Shown piece by piece: positions 1 through 11,600 of a stretch of DNA of 64,000 nucleotides. The notes below the pieces were generated by a model. The model saw only the letters and a list, made by a program, of their open reading frames with translations. It searched no databases and had not been told where the DNA came from. The translations under genes and the position numbers were made by a program. Source of the DNA: Steromphala cineraria (taxonomy: Eukaryota > Mollusca > Gastropoda > Trochida > Trochidae); the NCBI GenBank assembly GCA_916613615.1, contig OU744732.1, forward strand, positions 33,999,950-34,063,949. Reading direction: 5' to 3'. Positions within the stretch are counted from its first letter, which is position 1. Every line of letters starts with the position of its first letter.

Positions 1-1936
1 ATCCGAAAATCATTCTTTATTTAAATAGTTTTTTGAAATGTTAAAACTTTGGAGTTTTAATTAAATAACTAAAACGGTATTTAAAGGCATTTATATGTAG
101 GAACTATATTTTGTCAATTCACTGTCGCAGCCATTTCACCGCTTATTTGCATATATCAATGCGCGCACCTTTTAAAGCTCTAAGCTCTATGTATTTAGCT
201 CGCCAAGGCTAGAAAAATACAATGTTTATTCCTATTGCAGGATATTTACGATCCCAAACCACACTCTCATAATAACCTCTATTTATCTGCCTCGTCTTAC
301 TGTCTGTGAGGGATGAACTTATTTTGACTTGGAATGGCAAGGGCCAAATGGGTAATTTTATATATTGGATGAAAAAAAATTGCCCAATAGATGTTTTTTG
401 CTATTGAGATAAGAGCAATGGCCGATGACATTTTTTAGATACTTAAAATCTTGAAAGTGCCTTTCAATTACCTGATTGGTGATATGGATATTAGACAGCG
501 GTACTATGATATTTAATATAAAAAATATATTATACAAGTCATTCGACCATGACCATGATCTTATAAATGAATAGGTTTAACTTGGAAACAAATAAGGAAA
601 TCTGGTTTTATTTAAATAAATATTAATTCAAGAAATTTGAAAACTTATTACGAATATAATTTATACATAGAAAACTCAGCAATCGTTAAATAAAATATCA
701 TGGATTAACGAACGTAGATAACGCCTCGACATTTTTTACAACGTTGACCTAACACACGAGTTTAACATATAATCAATGCTACTTCAACCTGCCTTCAAAA
801 AACACGTGACCATAAATGCAAAACGTTTAACAACATCTGCATTCGTTGTTAGTCCTAAATCAATGTGTATTTGAGCTCAATACTGGTAAGGATAGTCCAA
901 AGGTTCGGACAGTCTTCCAATTCAAATATTTCATAGATTGTGTAGTTAATTATCTATCTGAAGAACATCATTTTAAACAATCAGTGCTATTAAGAATATT
1001 TTTTATATCGATCTACAAATGCAGAATTAATTACTAATTAACTGAAATTGTTCAGGTGTAGGTGTAAGTTTTGGGCTAACTTTGGAGAGTACCATCAAAT
1101 GCTCTCAGATTCATCACAGGTTAAATATTCATAAAGATAACATATATCAACAAATCTAAATAAATATAGATCTAGCTCGTGAAAATTTCAATAACTATCA
1201 TTTCACAATCATTTAAGGATTGTATTGGTCGTGCACAATGCTAAAATGACAATCAGCAGTGTGGTCAGCAAGATCGGGCGCAGCTCGTTGACAGATTGGT
1301 GACCCGCTCATTGCTGGACAAGCGAAAGTTGATGCCCTGCCAACACTGAAATGAGAGCTAAAAGAGACGTGATGTCACCTTGGATGTATGAATTAGCTCG
1401 AGGCCTGTCTCTGTTCACCCAGTGCATACTGCAGTAACGTTTGCTGTTGGTTTGTGATTGATGACACTGTAATAGATAATCATAAAAGCGCTTTATTTGG
1501 CAGCTCATTTACAAAGCCCACGAAGTTAAAAATGAAAAAGGAAACGATATTGTACCAGGGAAAGACTATGTGAAACGTCTTGAACATGTCATTGATTTGA
1601 ACCTAGCGCTAGGTGTCCGAGGTTTAGCCTTCACTGAGAAAATCTCAGCTGTTGCCAAATACAATCGTTAAATAGGATATCAAAGGACGTGGTCAAATAT
1701 TGATATATTCTAAAGATGCAAACCCCAAGGAGTCAAGAATGAAAAAGGACTGGTATTGTACACGGGAATATTACATGAAGCACTTTGTCATTCAGCGCGT
1801 TATGTGCCTCAGGGTCGGACCTAGCTGAAATTGATTTATAGCATCTTAATGTGACCTGAGGAAAAACAAGGGGATCGATGTTCACTCACTGTGGATGTGC
1901 AGGTAAGTGTTACTGAAACTTGACTTCCTTGCTGCC
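1..1936. other. Non-coding stretch, no gene recognised
   Basis: AT-rich sequence with only short, unconvincing reading frames. The one structure seen is a decayed direct repeat: about 1523-1600 and about 1729-1795 share a pattern of AATGAAAAAGGA, TATTGTAC and a later TGTCATT. The spacing of about 206 bp suggests an old tandem duplication. Confidence 0.5.
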
Positions 1937-1940
1937 TTAA

Positions 1941-2293
1941 AGGGGCAGTAGCACGTTTTTAGGGGTAATATAAGGGGATGTCGGGAAAATGAAATTAATG
2001 GTTCCAAGTGATAGACAAATTATTTAAACTAAATGGAGCAGTAATAATTCAAATATATAATGTAAAGGTTAGCCATACGATTCCTTTTTTTACACAAAAT
2101 GAATTAAAGGAGTTCAAAAAAAATGGCCGCCAATGGATTTTGTGTAAATCTCATACTTTGTCCTCTGACTATGGGTGATTGACTTGTGTAATGAAATTTT
2201 TTATACTGTCAAAATAATACATTTATCATTAACTTACAATTATCAGTGAACAATTTAAAATATAAAATTATCAAAAAACGTGCTCCTGCCCCT
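1941..2293 (+). mobile_element. TTAA-flanked MITE, copy 1
   Basis: The body begins AGGGGCAGTAGCACGTTTTT and ends with its inverted complement (GTGCTCCTGCCCCT here). TTAA lies at 1937-1940 and 2294-2297. The interior carries the family signature GGCCGCCAATGGATTTT and CATACTTTGTCCTCTGACTA. No protein is encoded. TTAA duplication plus short TIRs resembles piggyBac-type non-autonomous elements; the superfamily is inferred. Orientation as in copies 3, 8 and 9. Confidence 0.85.
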
Positions 2294-2934
2294 TTAAAGC
2301 GCAACTCCCGGGCGATTTTGCTCCAACTTCGTTCATATATCTTCACAATGCTTAGCATGTACATTTCGAAGACGTAAAAATCGCATTGATAAGTTATAAG
2401 CGATCAATTCAATACACCTCTTTGCCATCACAATCAATATATTTCATGAAAATTGTAAAAGAAGGCGAAAAACTGTACTGTTTACGTCGCTTTTTAATGG
2501 TCGGCCATTTTGTTTTACGGAAAAGACCGGAAAAATCTCGATTGTTGCCGATGGAATGTGTGACGTCAACTGTGGAAAACACGGCCCGCAAAATGGCGTC
2601 TGTCGTATTATTAGCACTGACAGACAAATAAACACCGAGGGTTGTAGCGGCCATACCACTCTACAAATCCATGTAAAAACTTGCAAAATGTCTGTTAATA
2701 ACTCTCTGAAGCAATAGCTGAAAGGAATAACCCAAACATTGACCATAAAATTTGATAACTATCTATTAACCAACCCGGAAATGAATTCCTTCAATGGAAT
2801 CGTACAGTGAAACAATGCGATTTTCAGTTCAAATACATCTAGGAAAACATAGGTTTTTTTTACATAAATAATTTCTAATGAATGTGGGTTTGTTTATCAG
2901 TGAAATTGCGTCTTTTGTTTCTGTCTTTTTGCAG

Positions 2935-3027
2935 TTTGATTTTGCAAAATACAGCACGATACCAAAGTCCGAGTTAGAAGGACTACTTCCACAGAACACC
3001 GACAGGAAATACCAAATTATAAGAAAT
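2935..3027 (+). other. Candidate coding exon inside element X
   Basis: A 93-nt open stretch (31 codons, phase 0 at both ends) follows a good acceptor (CTGTCTTTTTGCAG) and ends at GTTAAG. It would encode a charged peptide with KYSTIPKSELEGLLPQNTDR. Its base composition is clearly less AT-rich than its surroundings. I do not recognise the protein. Confidence 0.25.
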
Positions 3028-3549
3028 GTTAAGTTTTTTTTTTACATTATACGTATAAATAAAGAAAAGTTATCAAATCAATATGTTATGAACTGCATTG
3101 CAATGTCGTAACAGGTGGACGTGAAATCGTCCAGAATATCCTTCAATAATTTACAATTTCCCTAAATATCTATAAATATCATATTACTTACCGATCATGT
3201 TACGATATATGCGAAGTCTTTATCTAATATATTATCAAAATAAAATTTAAATTGATTATATATCTGCATTTTATAAGTGTTTTTTATCAGTAATTGATAT
3301 TAAATATCAACGATTTCAGTCAATAATACTGTAGTTAAGAGTTTTGAAATTAAAAATAGTTATACATTTTTATGTCTATGTTAATAAGATGCTACTCAGC
3401 TGTAAGCTGGGAAATATAAAACAAACATTATTCAGATTTGTTTATTAAATGAATATCATATTTAATATTATTATAGAATAATTACAATATTAGAATTATA
3501 TATTAATATCAACATTTTTGCAAAAAGTAAATTCGAAATTCCTCCGCAG

Positions 3550-3612
3550 GAAGTGGATTGTGAATTTGTTTCCTCAAGTCCCCTCCATGACACAAAATGT
3601 TTATGCATGGAG
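3550..3612 (+). other. Candidate coding exon inside element X
   Basis: A 63-nt open stretch lies between an acceptor (CCTCCGCAG) and a donor (GTAAAT). It is phase 0 at both ends, so it is compatible with the candidate exon at 2935-3027. It would encode a cysteine-containing peptide with EVDCEF and DTKCLCME. No family recognised. Confidence 0.25.
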
Positions 3613-4935
3613 GTAAATAATTAACAATAAATATTTTATTTATTATAAAATATATATTAAATTTAAATATTTTGGCGCCTTCTTATAGCTAAACTTCTGG
3701 GCATATGCACATAGCATTCACATTTTTTTAAATTTCCATTTGATTGTATTGCTGTTTTGTGGACTCTATTGAGCATTTCCTGTAAAACTAATATTAAAAA
3801 TCGTTCTCTATTATGAATTAATACATGCACATACACTAGATATTGATAGAATAAAATTATTCCTTATATTCAATAAATATTTTGATAATTGTTTCAGACC
3901 TCCTGGTAAAAACATATATTTGTTAATCAATTAAATGTTTTTGAATTTCACATAAACAAGATAATGGACTGATGGAATGAAGTTATTTTGTATATCAAAT
4001 TAATACTTTTAATGTTAATTTTGGGGGGGGATATCAGATATACAGAAATAAATAAATAAATGTTTTCCAGAAAAGCTACTCCAAATATTTATACCTGTCA
4101 TTATTACTTTGAGTGATTGCTCAAGAAAATTTGACATATTTTAGTTTGAAATAAAGAAAATAAATGTGCTGTTCATTCAAATAACAAACAATTTTTAATA
4201 TGGAGCATGAACTATTTTTATATGTTATAAACATTTTTAAAAGAAAATAGTTGAGAAAAAAAACACATTTATATAGATCATTGATTTTTTTTTATAGTTT
4301 CAATTATATTTAACAAATGCCTCATATTTGTTAATCATGGAAAAATTCATATGAACATAAATAAAACATAAATCATCATTGTCCCAGAAATCACTGGATA
4401 AATATAAATTTTGTTCAGTCAAATTTATTTCCAAATGAATATTTCCATTTTATGTTTTACATAAAACTATTCTTGAAGGATCGAACATTCTCTTCCAATA
4501 AACATATTATATGTAGTTATGAAAATTAAAACCATAATAATTACTTCCTTCATTGTTTACATGAGCTTCAAAGTAAGTAAAAAATAGTAAATGTTTATTT
4601 TAGTGAGTGATGCCAGATCATGATTTTGAAATTGGACAACAAAATTTAAATTTGATAAATCATATTTACAACGTATATTGTCGTACACTAATGTAAATGA
4701 GACTATAGTCTATATGCCGTTTATCAAGAAATGCATGCGGCAACCAAAGGCAACATACTGCAAATACGGAGAGCCACGTTTCGAAGGGCGGGCAGATGAT
4801 ATTTTTTTTCAAGGCTAAATATTGAAATATTTTCACACATGCAAAAGGAATTTTAATACGAAGATGGTAAATGAAAGATTCCATACACAAACAGATGATA
4901 ACATATAAGGAAAAAAGACACAACGACTAACTCAC

Positions 4936-4978
4936 CAGAGGCAAACAGTGCAGCCCACAGGTTTTCCGAGTATTTCAT
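4936..4978 (-). other. Candidate minus-strand first coding exon inside element X
   Basis: On the minus strand an ATG opens 14 codons (MKYSENLWAALFAS) and is cut after phase 1 by a strong donor, GTGAGT. It lies just inside the right arm of element X, whose outer part carries TGACGT-type sites. No following exon could be placed with confidence. Confidence 0.22.
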
Positions 4979-5420
4979 TGTCAATATACCGGATAATTGA
5001 CATTAATTGTTTCCATAACATTTGCCAAAATAATCATATAGCTTTTCCTTCACTTAGAATATCCTTTCATACAGCAGATATTAAAATGTAATCACTAAAA
5101 CTTAGTTTGAATTGCCAATATCGACAAGAACATGATCACTGAAATAAAACGTGGTGTTGTTTACGTTAGTAATGGCGGCTACGTCACTCTTGTTTTCCAC
5201 AGTTGACGTAACTTCCGGTAAAATCTACGGAACAACACGATCGAGGCAGGAAGCTTACTATTATTTTTAAAATCGCAATTAATCAATTTTATGATTAATT
5301 TAAAAATATACTGACCTCACGTATATTCATAATATGAACTATATATTATAAAAACACGATCATAAATGTACAGTTTGGCTTGGATAAATTAGTCTAAATT
5401 ATCCGGGAGTTACGCTTTAA

Positions 5421-5744
5421 AGGGACAGTAGCCTTTTTTTTTCACTGATAATGGTATGTTAATGCTAAATGTATTATTTTAAAAGTGTAAAAATACTCAA
5501 TACACAAACCAATCATCCATAGTCAGAGAACAAATTATCAAGATCCATTTACCGCCATTTTTATGTGAACACCTTTGATTCATTTTGTGTAAGAAAAAGG
5601 GATCGCGTATGGCTGGACTTTACATTGTATATTTGATTTATTACTGCCTTATTTAGTTTAAATAATTTGTCTTTCAGTTTCAGTAACCATTTATTTTTTC
5701 CTGACATTACCTTATATTCCCCCTAAAACCGTGCTACTGCCCCT
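5421..5744 (-). mobile_element. TTAA-flanked MITE, copy 2 (inverted relative to copy 1)
   Basis: The left end is slightly decayed (AGGGACAGTAGCC) and the right end is GTGCTACTGCCCCT. TTAA lies at 5417-5420 and 5745-5748. The internal order is opposite to copy 1: CACTGATAATG near the left, CTGACATTACCTTATATTCC near the right. Confidence 0.8.
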
Positions 5745-5781
5745 TTAACATCCTTGCATGCTATTGCTTCTCGTGGTTTAA

Positions 5782-6117
5782 AGGGGCAGTAGCACGTTTT
5801 TAGGGAGAATATAAGGTGATGTCAGGAAATTGAAAGACAATGTATTTAAACTAAATGGAGTAGTAATAATTCAAATATATAATGTAAAGTTTAGCCATGA
5901 GGTTACTTTTTCTTACACAAAATGAATTAAAGGTGTTCACACAAAGTGGCTGCCAATGTATTTTATGTGAATCTTCATACTTTGTCCTCTGAATATAGAT
6001 GATTGGCTTGTGTTATGAAATTTTTGACACTGTCAAAATGATAATTTAGCATTAACTTACAATTATCAGTGAACATTTTAAGATATAAAATTATCAAAAA
6101 ACGTGCTACTGCCCCTT
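5782..6117 (+). mobile_element. TTAA-flanked MITE, copy 3
   Basis: The body begins AGGGGCAGTAGCACGTTTTT and ends ACGTGCTACTGCCCC, with TTAA at 5778-5781 and 6118-6121. It lies about 30 bp from copy 2 in the opposite orientation, so the two can form a long imperfect hairpin. Confidence 0.85.
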
Positions 6118-6121
6118 TTAA

Positions 6122-6784
6122 CGACAACTCTTTATCAAGTGTTACATGTGAATTAAAAAATTTCATTGCTCTTTTAGGACTTTGCCGAATAACTGATTAT
6201 TTGTATGACCAATTGAATAACGACAGGCTTCATTTGCTTGCCAGACAAACGTGGAAAACGTAGAAAACGTTGACATAGTGTAAACCTAGCTTTAGCGGAT
6301 AATCTTGAACAATTTCTTTGATAAAACATCTGATGATGTTAACAAATATGCGTTTCATTAAAAATATGAGTCAAAATAAATTAGTCTTCATTGTGTACTG
6401 TACATAAAAACTCAGCTCAATACTGAATGATATTTTACTTGTATACAATCTGTACAATTAAGAAGGGCATAAACTACGTTCAAATGTTGTTCAAATGTTA
6501 TAGAGTTACTAATTACAATTTTTTTTATAAAAGCAACATTCAAGCTCCTCTTAGATATATATTATATAGACAATAGAAACACATTTATGGTACAAGGTAA
6601 ATATTTATCATTGCTAACTCATAACAATGATTTTTTAGGATAAGAGTGGGTACTTTAAGTTAAAGAGCGACCCCGTTAGGGTAACATGTGCCAAATGTTT
6701 TCAATAGTGTAATTTGATCGAGAAGTATAAGCTATTACAGGATTGTATCATACTAGAGCCAATCGACGTTGCATAGTAACATGA
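6122..6784. other. Non-coding stretch
   Basis: No gene, RNA or repeat recognised. AT-rich with short spurious frames only. Confidence 0.4.
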
Positions 6785-7200
6785 GGAAGGTTTGAAGTCG
6801 TGCTTATGATCGAAAACCGGACAATGACGTGCGTCAATCACTCAAACGTAATTTTAAAAAACTTATTCAATGCAGTTTGAATGACAGTTACCGTTTGATA
6901 GGTTAAATAACAAGTATCATGTAAATTGGCCGTGCAAATATGGCTTCTGAGAACAAATATGGCTATTAAAAGATTTTGTTTATTGAAACGAGAATTACCG
7001 TTTGGGGATGAATATGTGAGATATTTTGAATTCATATAATCAATTACACTAGCTACGTTCGTTTCAACGATAAACAATATGTTTTTTAAAAAAGTGGCTC
7101 TTCGAAAGTAAATGAAGGACAGTTGCTAGGCATTGACTACGATAATAGTATTTGTTGTACGTATCCTTGTGCATTACGAGGATAGGTACCATTTGTATGA
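6785..7200 (+). repeat. Dispersed repeat family D, copy D1
   Basis: This stretch matches, in the same order, the complement of 14640-15180. Shared blocks include TTATGATCGAAAACCGGACAATGACG, the block beginning AATGACAGTTAC, a TGGCTCTT block, TTGCTAGGCATTGACTA and TACGTATCC...GTGCATTAC. D1 lacks an internal part of the coding-like segment seen in D2, so it is an internally deleted copy. Confidence 0.6.
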
Positions 7201-7928
7201 AACCCATTAAAAATGAATGATATCAAGGCTCATCTCCAATGTTACAGTAGTGGGGGAAATGTCATACAACCCACATGCGTTGGCCACGCGTGGTTACACC
7301 ATTCACTCACGCGTTGGCCATGCTTGACGATGCGTGATTTTTCGCCATTCACTTCGAAGCATAATTTCTATTACATTCAAATACCATTAGCAATATTTCA
7401 ACAATATGGTCCTTCTTATTGTTGTCTCTAATGTACATGTCACCTGTTTCCTCCATGATAGTCAGTATGCAAACAGGTCTGTCGAAAAGCTTCCTCAACA
7501 AATACAAATTTAACCTGTTTTTGACTAAATCTGTCCATAGGCAATCTTTGATGACGTTCCAAAAGGAAATGCGAAAGTTGTGTTGATTTTATGTCAAGAA
7601 GATGCATCCATAATTATTTTCTTTTCAGACTAGGGTAAGGGTTTATCTAGCAGATGTTGATAATAATTTGGAAACTTTAAAAAAGGGGCAACGGTAAAGG
7701 TCTTGGCCTTGCTTTGTACGTGTTTGTTTATTTGGAGGTATGCCACTTATTTGTAAGGACAGGGATGTTTTTAAACAATACCTTTTAAAATAATTCTATT
7801 CTGATTTAAATTTAACGTGCTTATGTTAAATTTGTTTTTTTCTATCGAAATTCGTATTCAAGATTTCCCTATACGGCAGTCTAAATTAAAAAAAGTTGGA
7901 TGTTTTTGACACAAGATAAGCGCTCTCT
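7201..7928. other. Non-coding stretch
   Basis: No gene recognised. A short GC-richer patch around 7270-7340 repeats CGCGTTGGCCA twice (near 7278 and 7309). Confidence 0.35.
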
Positions 7929-8375
7929 TCACGTTTAGGCGGACAGTGACCAATCAATTTAAATTCAGGAGGACAATAACTGATTACTTCACATTCAGAT
8001 GGACAGTGGCCGATCACTTCACATTCAGGCGGTTAGTAACTGATCACTTCACATTCAGGCTGACAGTGACTGATCACTTCACATTCAGGCAGACAGTGAC
8101 CGATCAATTTAAATTCAGGCGGACAGTGACCGGTCAATTCAAATTCAGGCGGACAATTACTGATCACTTCACACTCAGGACAGTGGCCAATCACTTCACA
8201 CTCAGGCGATCAGTGGCCGATCACTTCACATTCAGATGGACAGTGGCTGATCACTTCACACTCAGGCGGTCAGTGGCCGATCACTTCACATTCAGATGGA
8301 CAGTGGCCGATCACTTCACATTCAAGCAGTCAGTGGACGATCACTTCACATTCAGGCGAACAGTGATCAATGACA
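7929..8375 (+). repeat. 30-bp minisatellite upstream of the sulfotransferase gene
   Basis: About fourteen tandem units of 30 bp with consensus GACAGTGGCCGATCACTTCA then CATTCAGGCG; one unit is 3 bp short. The period is a multiple of three, so a 151-codon frame (7946-8401) stays open with a 10-residue repeat (DHFTFRRTVT type). I treat the frame as a by-product of the repeat. The array ends about 100 bp before the sulfotransferase start codon, so it may lie in the promoter or 5' UTR. Confidence 0.9.
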
Positions 8376-8476
8376 TACAACTAAGGAACAGGAGTTGCTA
8401 GGGGTGCTAGAATAGAATACCTTTTGTTTTGTTCTTTTAGGTACATGTTCTATCTGTTCCACTTCAGATTGACAGA

Positions 8477-8555
8477 ATGGTTCAGAAGATGAGATGCTTC
8501 CAAGTGGTTTTGGCGGCAGGTACTCTAGTATTGCTACTGTTTGCTTTACAAACAG
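8477..8555 (+). CDS. Sulfotransferase exon 1 (signal anchor)
   Basis: ATG at 8477 opens 26 codons plus one base and ends at donor GTAAG. A second in-frame ATG at 8489 is possible. It encodes the short cytoplasmic tail and the transmembrane anchor, rich in V, L, A and F. Confidence 0.8.
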
Positions 8556-8605
8556 GTAAGATCAACTTATCGAGGTATGGTGGTTTGAGTACTTCATAGG
8601 TCCTT

Positions 8606-8640
<35 letters not shown>

Positions 8641-11600
8641 TTCCTGATATCATTGTACATATACATATATGATAAGTAGTCTTGAACATGTTCAGGTTGT
8701 TTTTTTTAACATACAGAAATAAGACATAAGAAGGACGAAGACAATCACAATCACTCACTCATTCACACCTTTGTATTTACTTAAAAGTTATTCAATATAT
8801 TCTCCTTGCTAGTAGTTATCAGAAACAAGTTTGGCATAAATTGCCCATTTACTTTCAAATTCATTAAACTTTGACTTATTCCAGTATCTTATTTTATCTA
8901 TTGAATAGTAGTATTTAAGTTCATGCTTAAATTGTGATAATTTTGGAGCTATCTTCTGTAACTTGCACTTATAAATATGATATTTTGCTAGAAGTAGCAA
9001 CAAATCAAAGGTATCATCTGTATGAAATGTGGGTGAACACCCAAAAAGAATCAGCTGACAATGAAGATTTATATTTCCTGTATGCTCACAATTCCTCTCT
9101 ACCCATTGTGAAAAAGCTTGCCAGAAGTTCTTAGTAACTCTACAATTCCAAAAAAGATGAATTATTGTCTCAGGTTCTGCAGCACAGAATGTACAGAGAT
9201 TACTTTCAACCAAATGCATCTCAATCAAGTGGGTATTTACAGGTAGGATTCTGTGAAGCAGTCTGATTTGCATCCATCTCAATTTGGGATCTACTGTTGT
9301 TTTAAAAGGTTTAATAAAAATATCAAGATGATTAATATTAATTAAAGTCTCCTCTTCCCATTTCTCAATTACCTTGAGTTTTTCAACATTATCAGTTAGT
9401 TTAAAATAATATTTTTTTGATCCTTTTTTACATGCCAGGAGGTTCCTGACACATAAGCATGTTTTGCTATCTAGAGATACTTCTGTTTTGTGAATACCAA
9501 GGAGCTTTAGATATTTTTCAATAGTTTTTATAATTCCATGAAATTCAAGGAAATTTATCTTAAAATAAACATGACAAAATTCTTCAAGAGACATAAAGTC
9601 GCCATTGTCATTTAGCAGGCAGGAAATATTGATAATGTCATGTTCATGAAATGTTTTACTCTTTATTGGTTGATTCATAGGTCCTTTATGCTACACCATA
9701 ACAAAAATCAACCGCCCAATGACTTTATTATCAATATCGACCGCCAAATGATTCCATTACAAGTACCAACTGCTAAATGTTTGTATACCAATAACAACTG
9801 CCTCATGGTAACATTCCAATGTCGTCAGTCTTATTTTATGTGTTAATATCTGACTTAAGAATAGTAAAGATTATATGACCAATACAAAAACCTTCATTCT
9901 ATTTTACCTAAATTAAGTGTTTTATTATTACGTTTATGAAACAACCAATGATTATATCACCAATATTAACCGCCAAATGATTCCATTACAAGTGTCAACT
10001 GCTAACTGTTTGCATACCAATAACAACTGCCTTATGGTAATATTCCAATGTCGACAGTCTGGTGATTATATGACCAATACAAAAAACCTTCATTCTATTT
10101 TATCTAAATTAAGTGTTTTATTATTACGTTTATGAAACAACCAATGATTATATCACCAATATTAACCGCCAAATGATTCCATTACAAGTGTCAACTGCTA
10201 AATGTTTGTATACGAATATCAGCTCCCTTATGGTAATATTCCAATGTCGACAGTCTTGTGATTATATGACCAATACAAAAAACCTTCATTCTATTTTATC
10301 TTAATTAAGTGTTTTATTATTACGTTTATGAAACAACCAATGATTATATCACCAATATTAACCGCCAAATGATTCCATTACAAGTGTCAACTGCTAAATG
10401 TTTGTATACGAATATCAGCTCCCTTATGGTAATATTCCAATGTCGACAGTCTTGTGATTATATGACCAATACAAAAAACCTTCATTCTATTTTATCTTAA
10501 TTAAGTGTTTTATTTTTACGTTTATGAAACAACCAATGATTATATCACCAATATTAACCGCCAAATGATTCCATTACAAGTGTCAACTGCTAAATGTTTG
10601 TATACCAATATCAGCTGCCCCATGGTAACATTCCAATGTCGTCAGTTTTGTGATTATATGACCAATACAAAAAACCTTCATTCTATTTAATCTAAATTAA
10701 GTGTTTTATTATTACGTTTATGAAACAACCAATGATTATATCACCAATATTAACCGCCAAATGATTCCATAACAAGCATCAACTGCTAAATGTTTGTATA
10801 CGAATATCAGCTCCCTTATGGTAATATTCAAATGTCGACAGTCTTGTGATTATATGACCAATACAAAAAACCTTCATTCTATTTTATCTAAATTAAGTGT
10901 TTCATTATTACGTTTATGAAACAACCAATGATTATATCACCAATATTAACCGCCAAATGATTCCATTACAAGTGTCAACTGCTAAATGTTTGTATACGAA
11001 TATCAGCTCCCTTATGGTAATATTCCAATGTCGACAGTCTTGTGATTATATGACCAATACAAAAAACCTTCATTCTATTTATCTTAATTAAGTGTTTTAT
11101 TTTTACGTTTATGAAACAACCAATGATTATATCACCAATATTAACCGCCAAATGATTCCATTACAAGTGTCAACTGCTAAATGTTTGTATACCAATATCA
11201 GCTCCCTTATGGTAATATTCCAATGTCGACAGTCTTGTGATTATATGACCAATACAAAAAACCTTCATTCTATTTTACCTAAATTTAGTGTTTTATTATT
11301 ACGTTAATGAAACAACTAATGATTATATCACCAATATTAACCTCCAAATGATTCGTTTAGATAACAACTGCTAAATGTGTATATACCAATATCAACTGCC
11401 TTATGGTAACATTTCAATGACGAAAGTCTCATGATTCTATGACCAATATCAAAAACTTTCATTCTATGGCCTAAATTAAGCGTTTTATGATTCTGTTTAT
11501 GAAACAACAAATGATTATTTCAGCAATATTAACCGCTTAGTGATTCTACTACATCAAATGATTAGACTCCCAATATGAACCATTCAAAGATCGTATGACC

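Larger units (their letters stand above)
2298..5416. mobile_element. 3.1-kb TIR-bounded segment (element X) between two inverted MITEs
   Basis: The segment starts AGCGCAACTCCCGG and ends CCGGGAGTTACGCT, so its ends are inverted repeats with one mismatch, and TTAA sits directly outside both ends (2294-2297, 5417-5420). Degenerate inverted similarity continues inward: GTGACGTCAACTGTGGAAAAC near 2560 matches the complement of GTTTTCCACAGTTGACGTAAC near 5190, both beside an ATGGCG/CGCCAT patch. The middle is very AT-rich. No transposase is recognisable, but three exon-like islands are present. It could be a non-autonomous TTAA element with long, eroded TIRs, or host DNA caught between insertions. 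Confidence 0.5.

Noticed and set aside
2386..2746. Overlapping 81-100 codon frames on both strands in the left arm of element X
   Set aside because: Mirror-image frames over a GC-richer terminal repeat, without domain or splice support.
4666..4923. 85-codon minus-strand frame in element X
   Set aside because: Mostly AT-rich with weak coding character. A small GC-richer core (4690-4800) is open on both strands and cannot be assigned.
7946..8401. 151-codon frame of 10-residue repeats as a protein gene
   Set aside because: It is a direct result of a 30-bp minisatellite with a period divisible by three. No splice or start context supports it.
9917..11307. Series of 63-71 codon frames starting MFYYYVYETTND
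   Set aside because: One frame per 196-bp satellite unit, opened by non-ATG codons. Repeat artefact.
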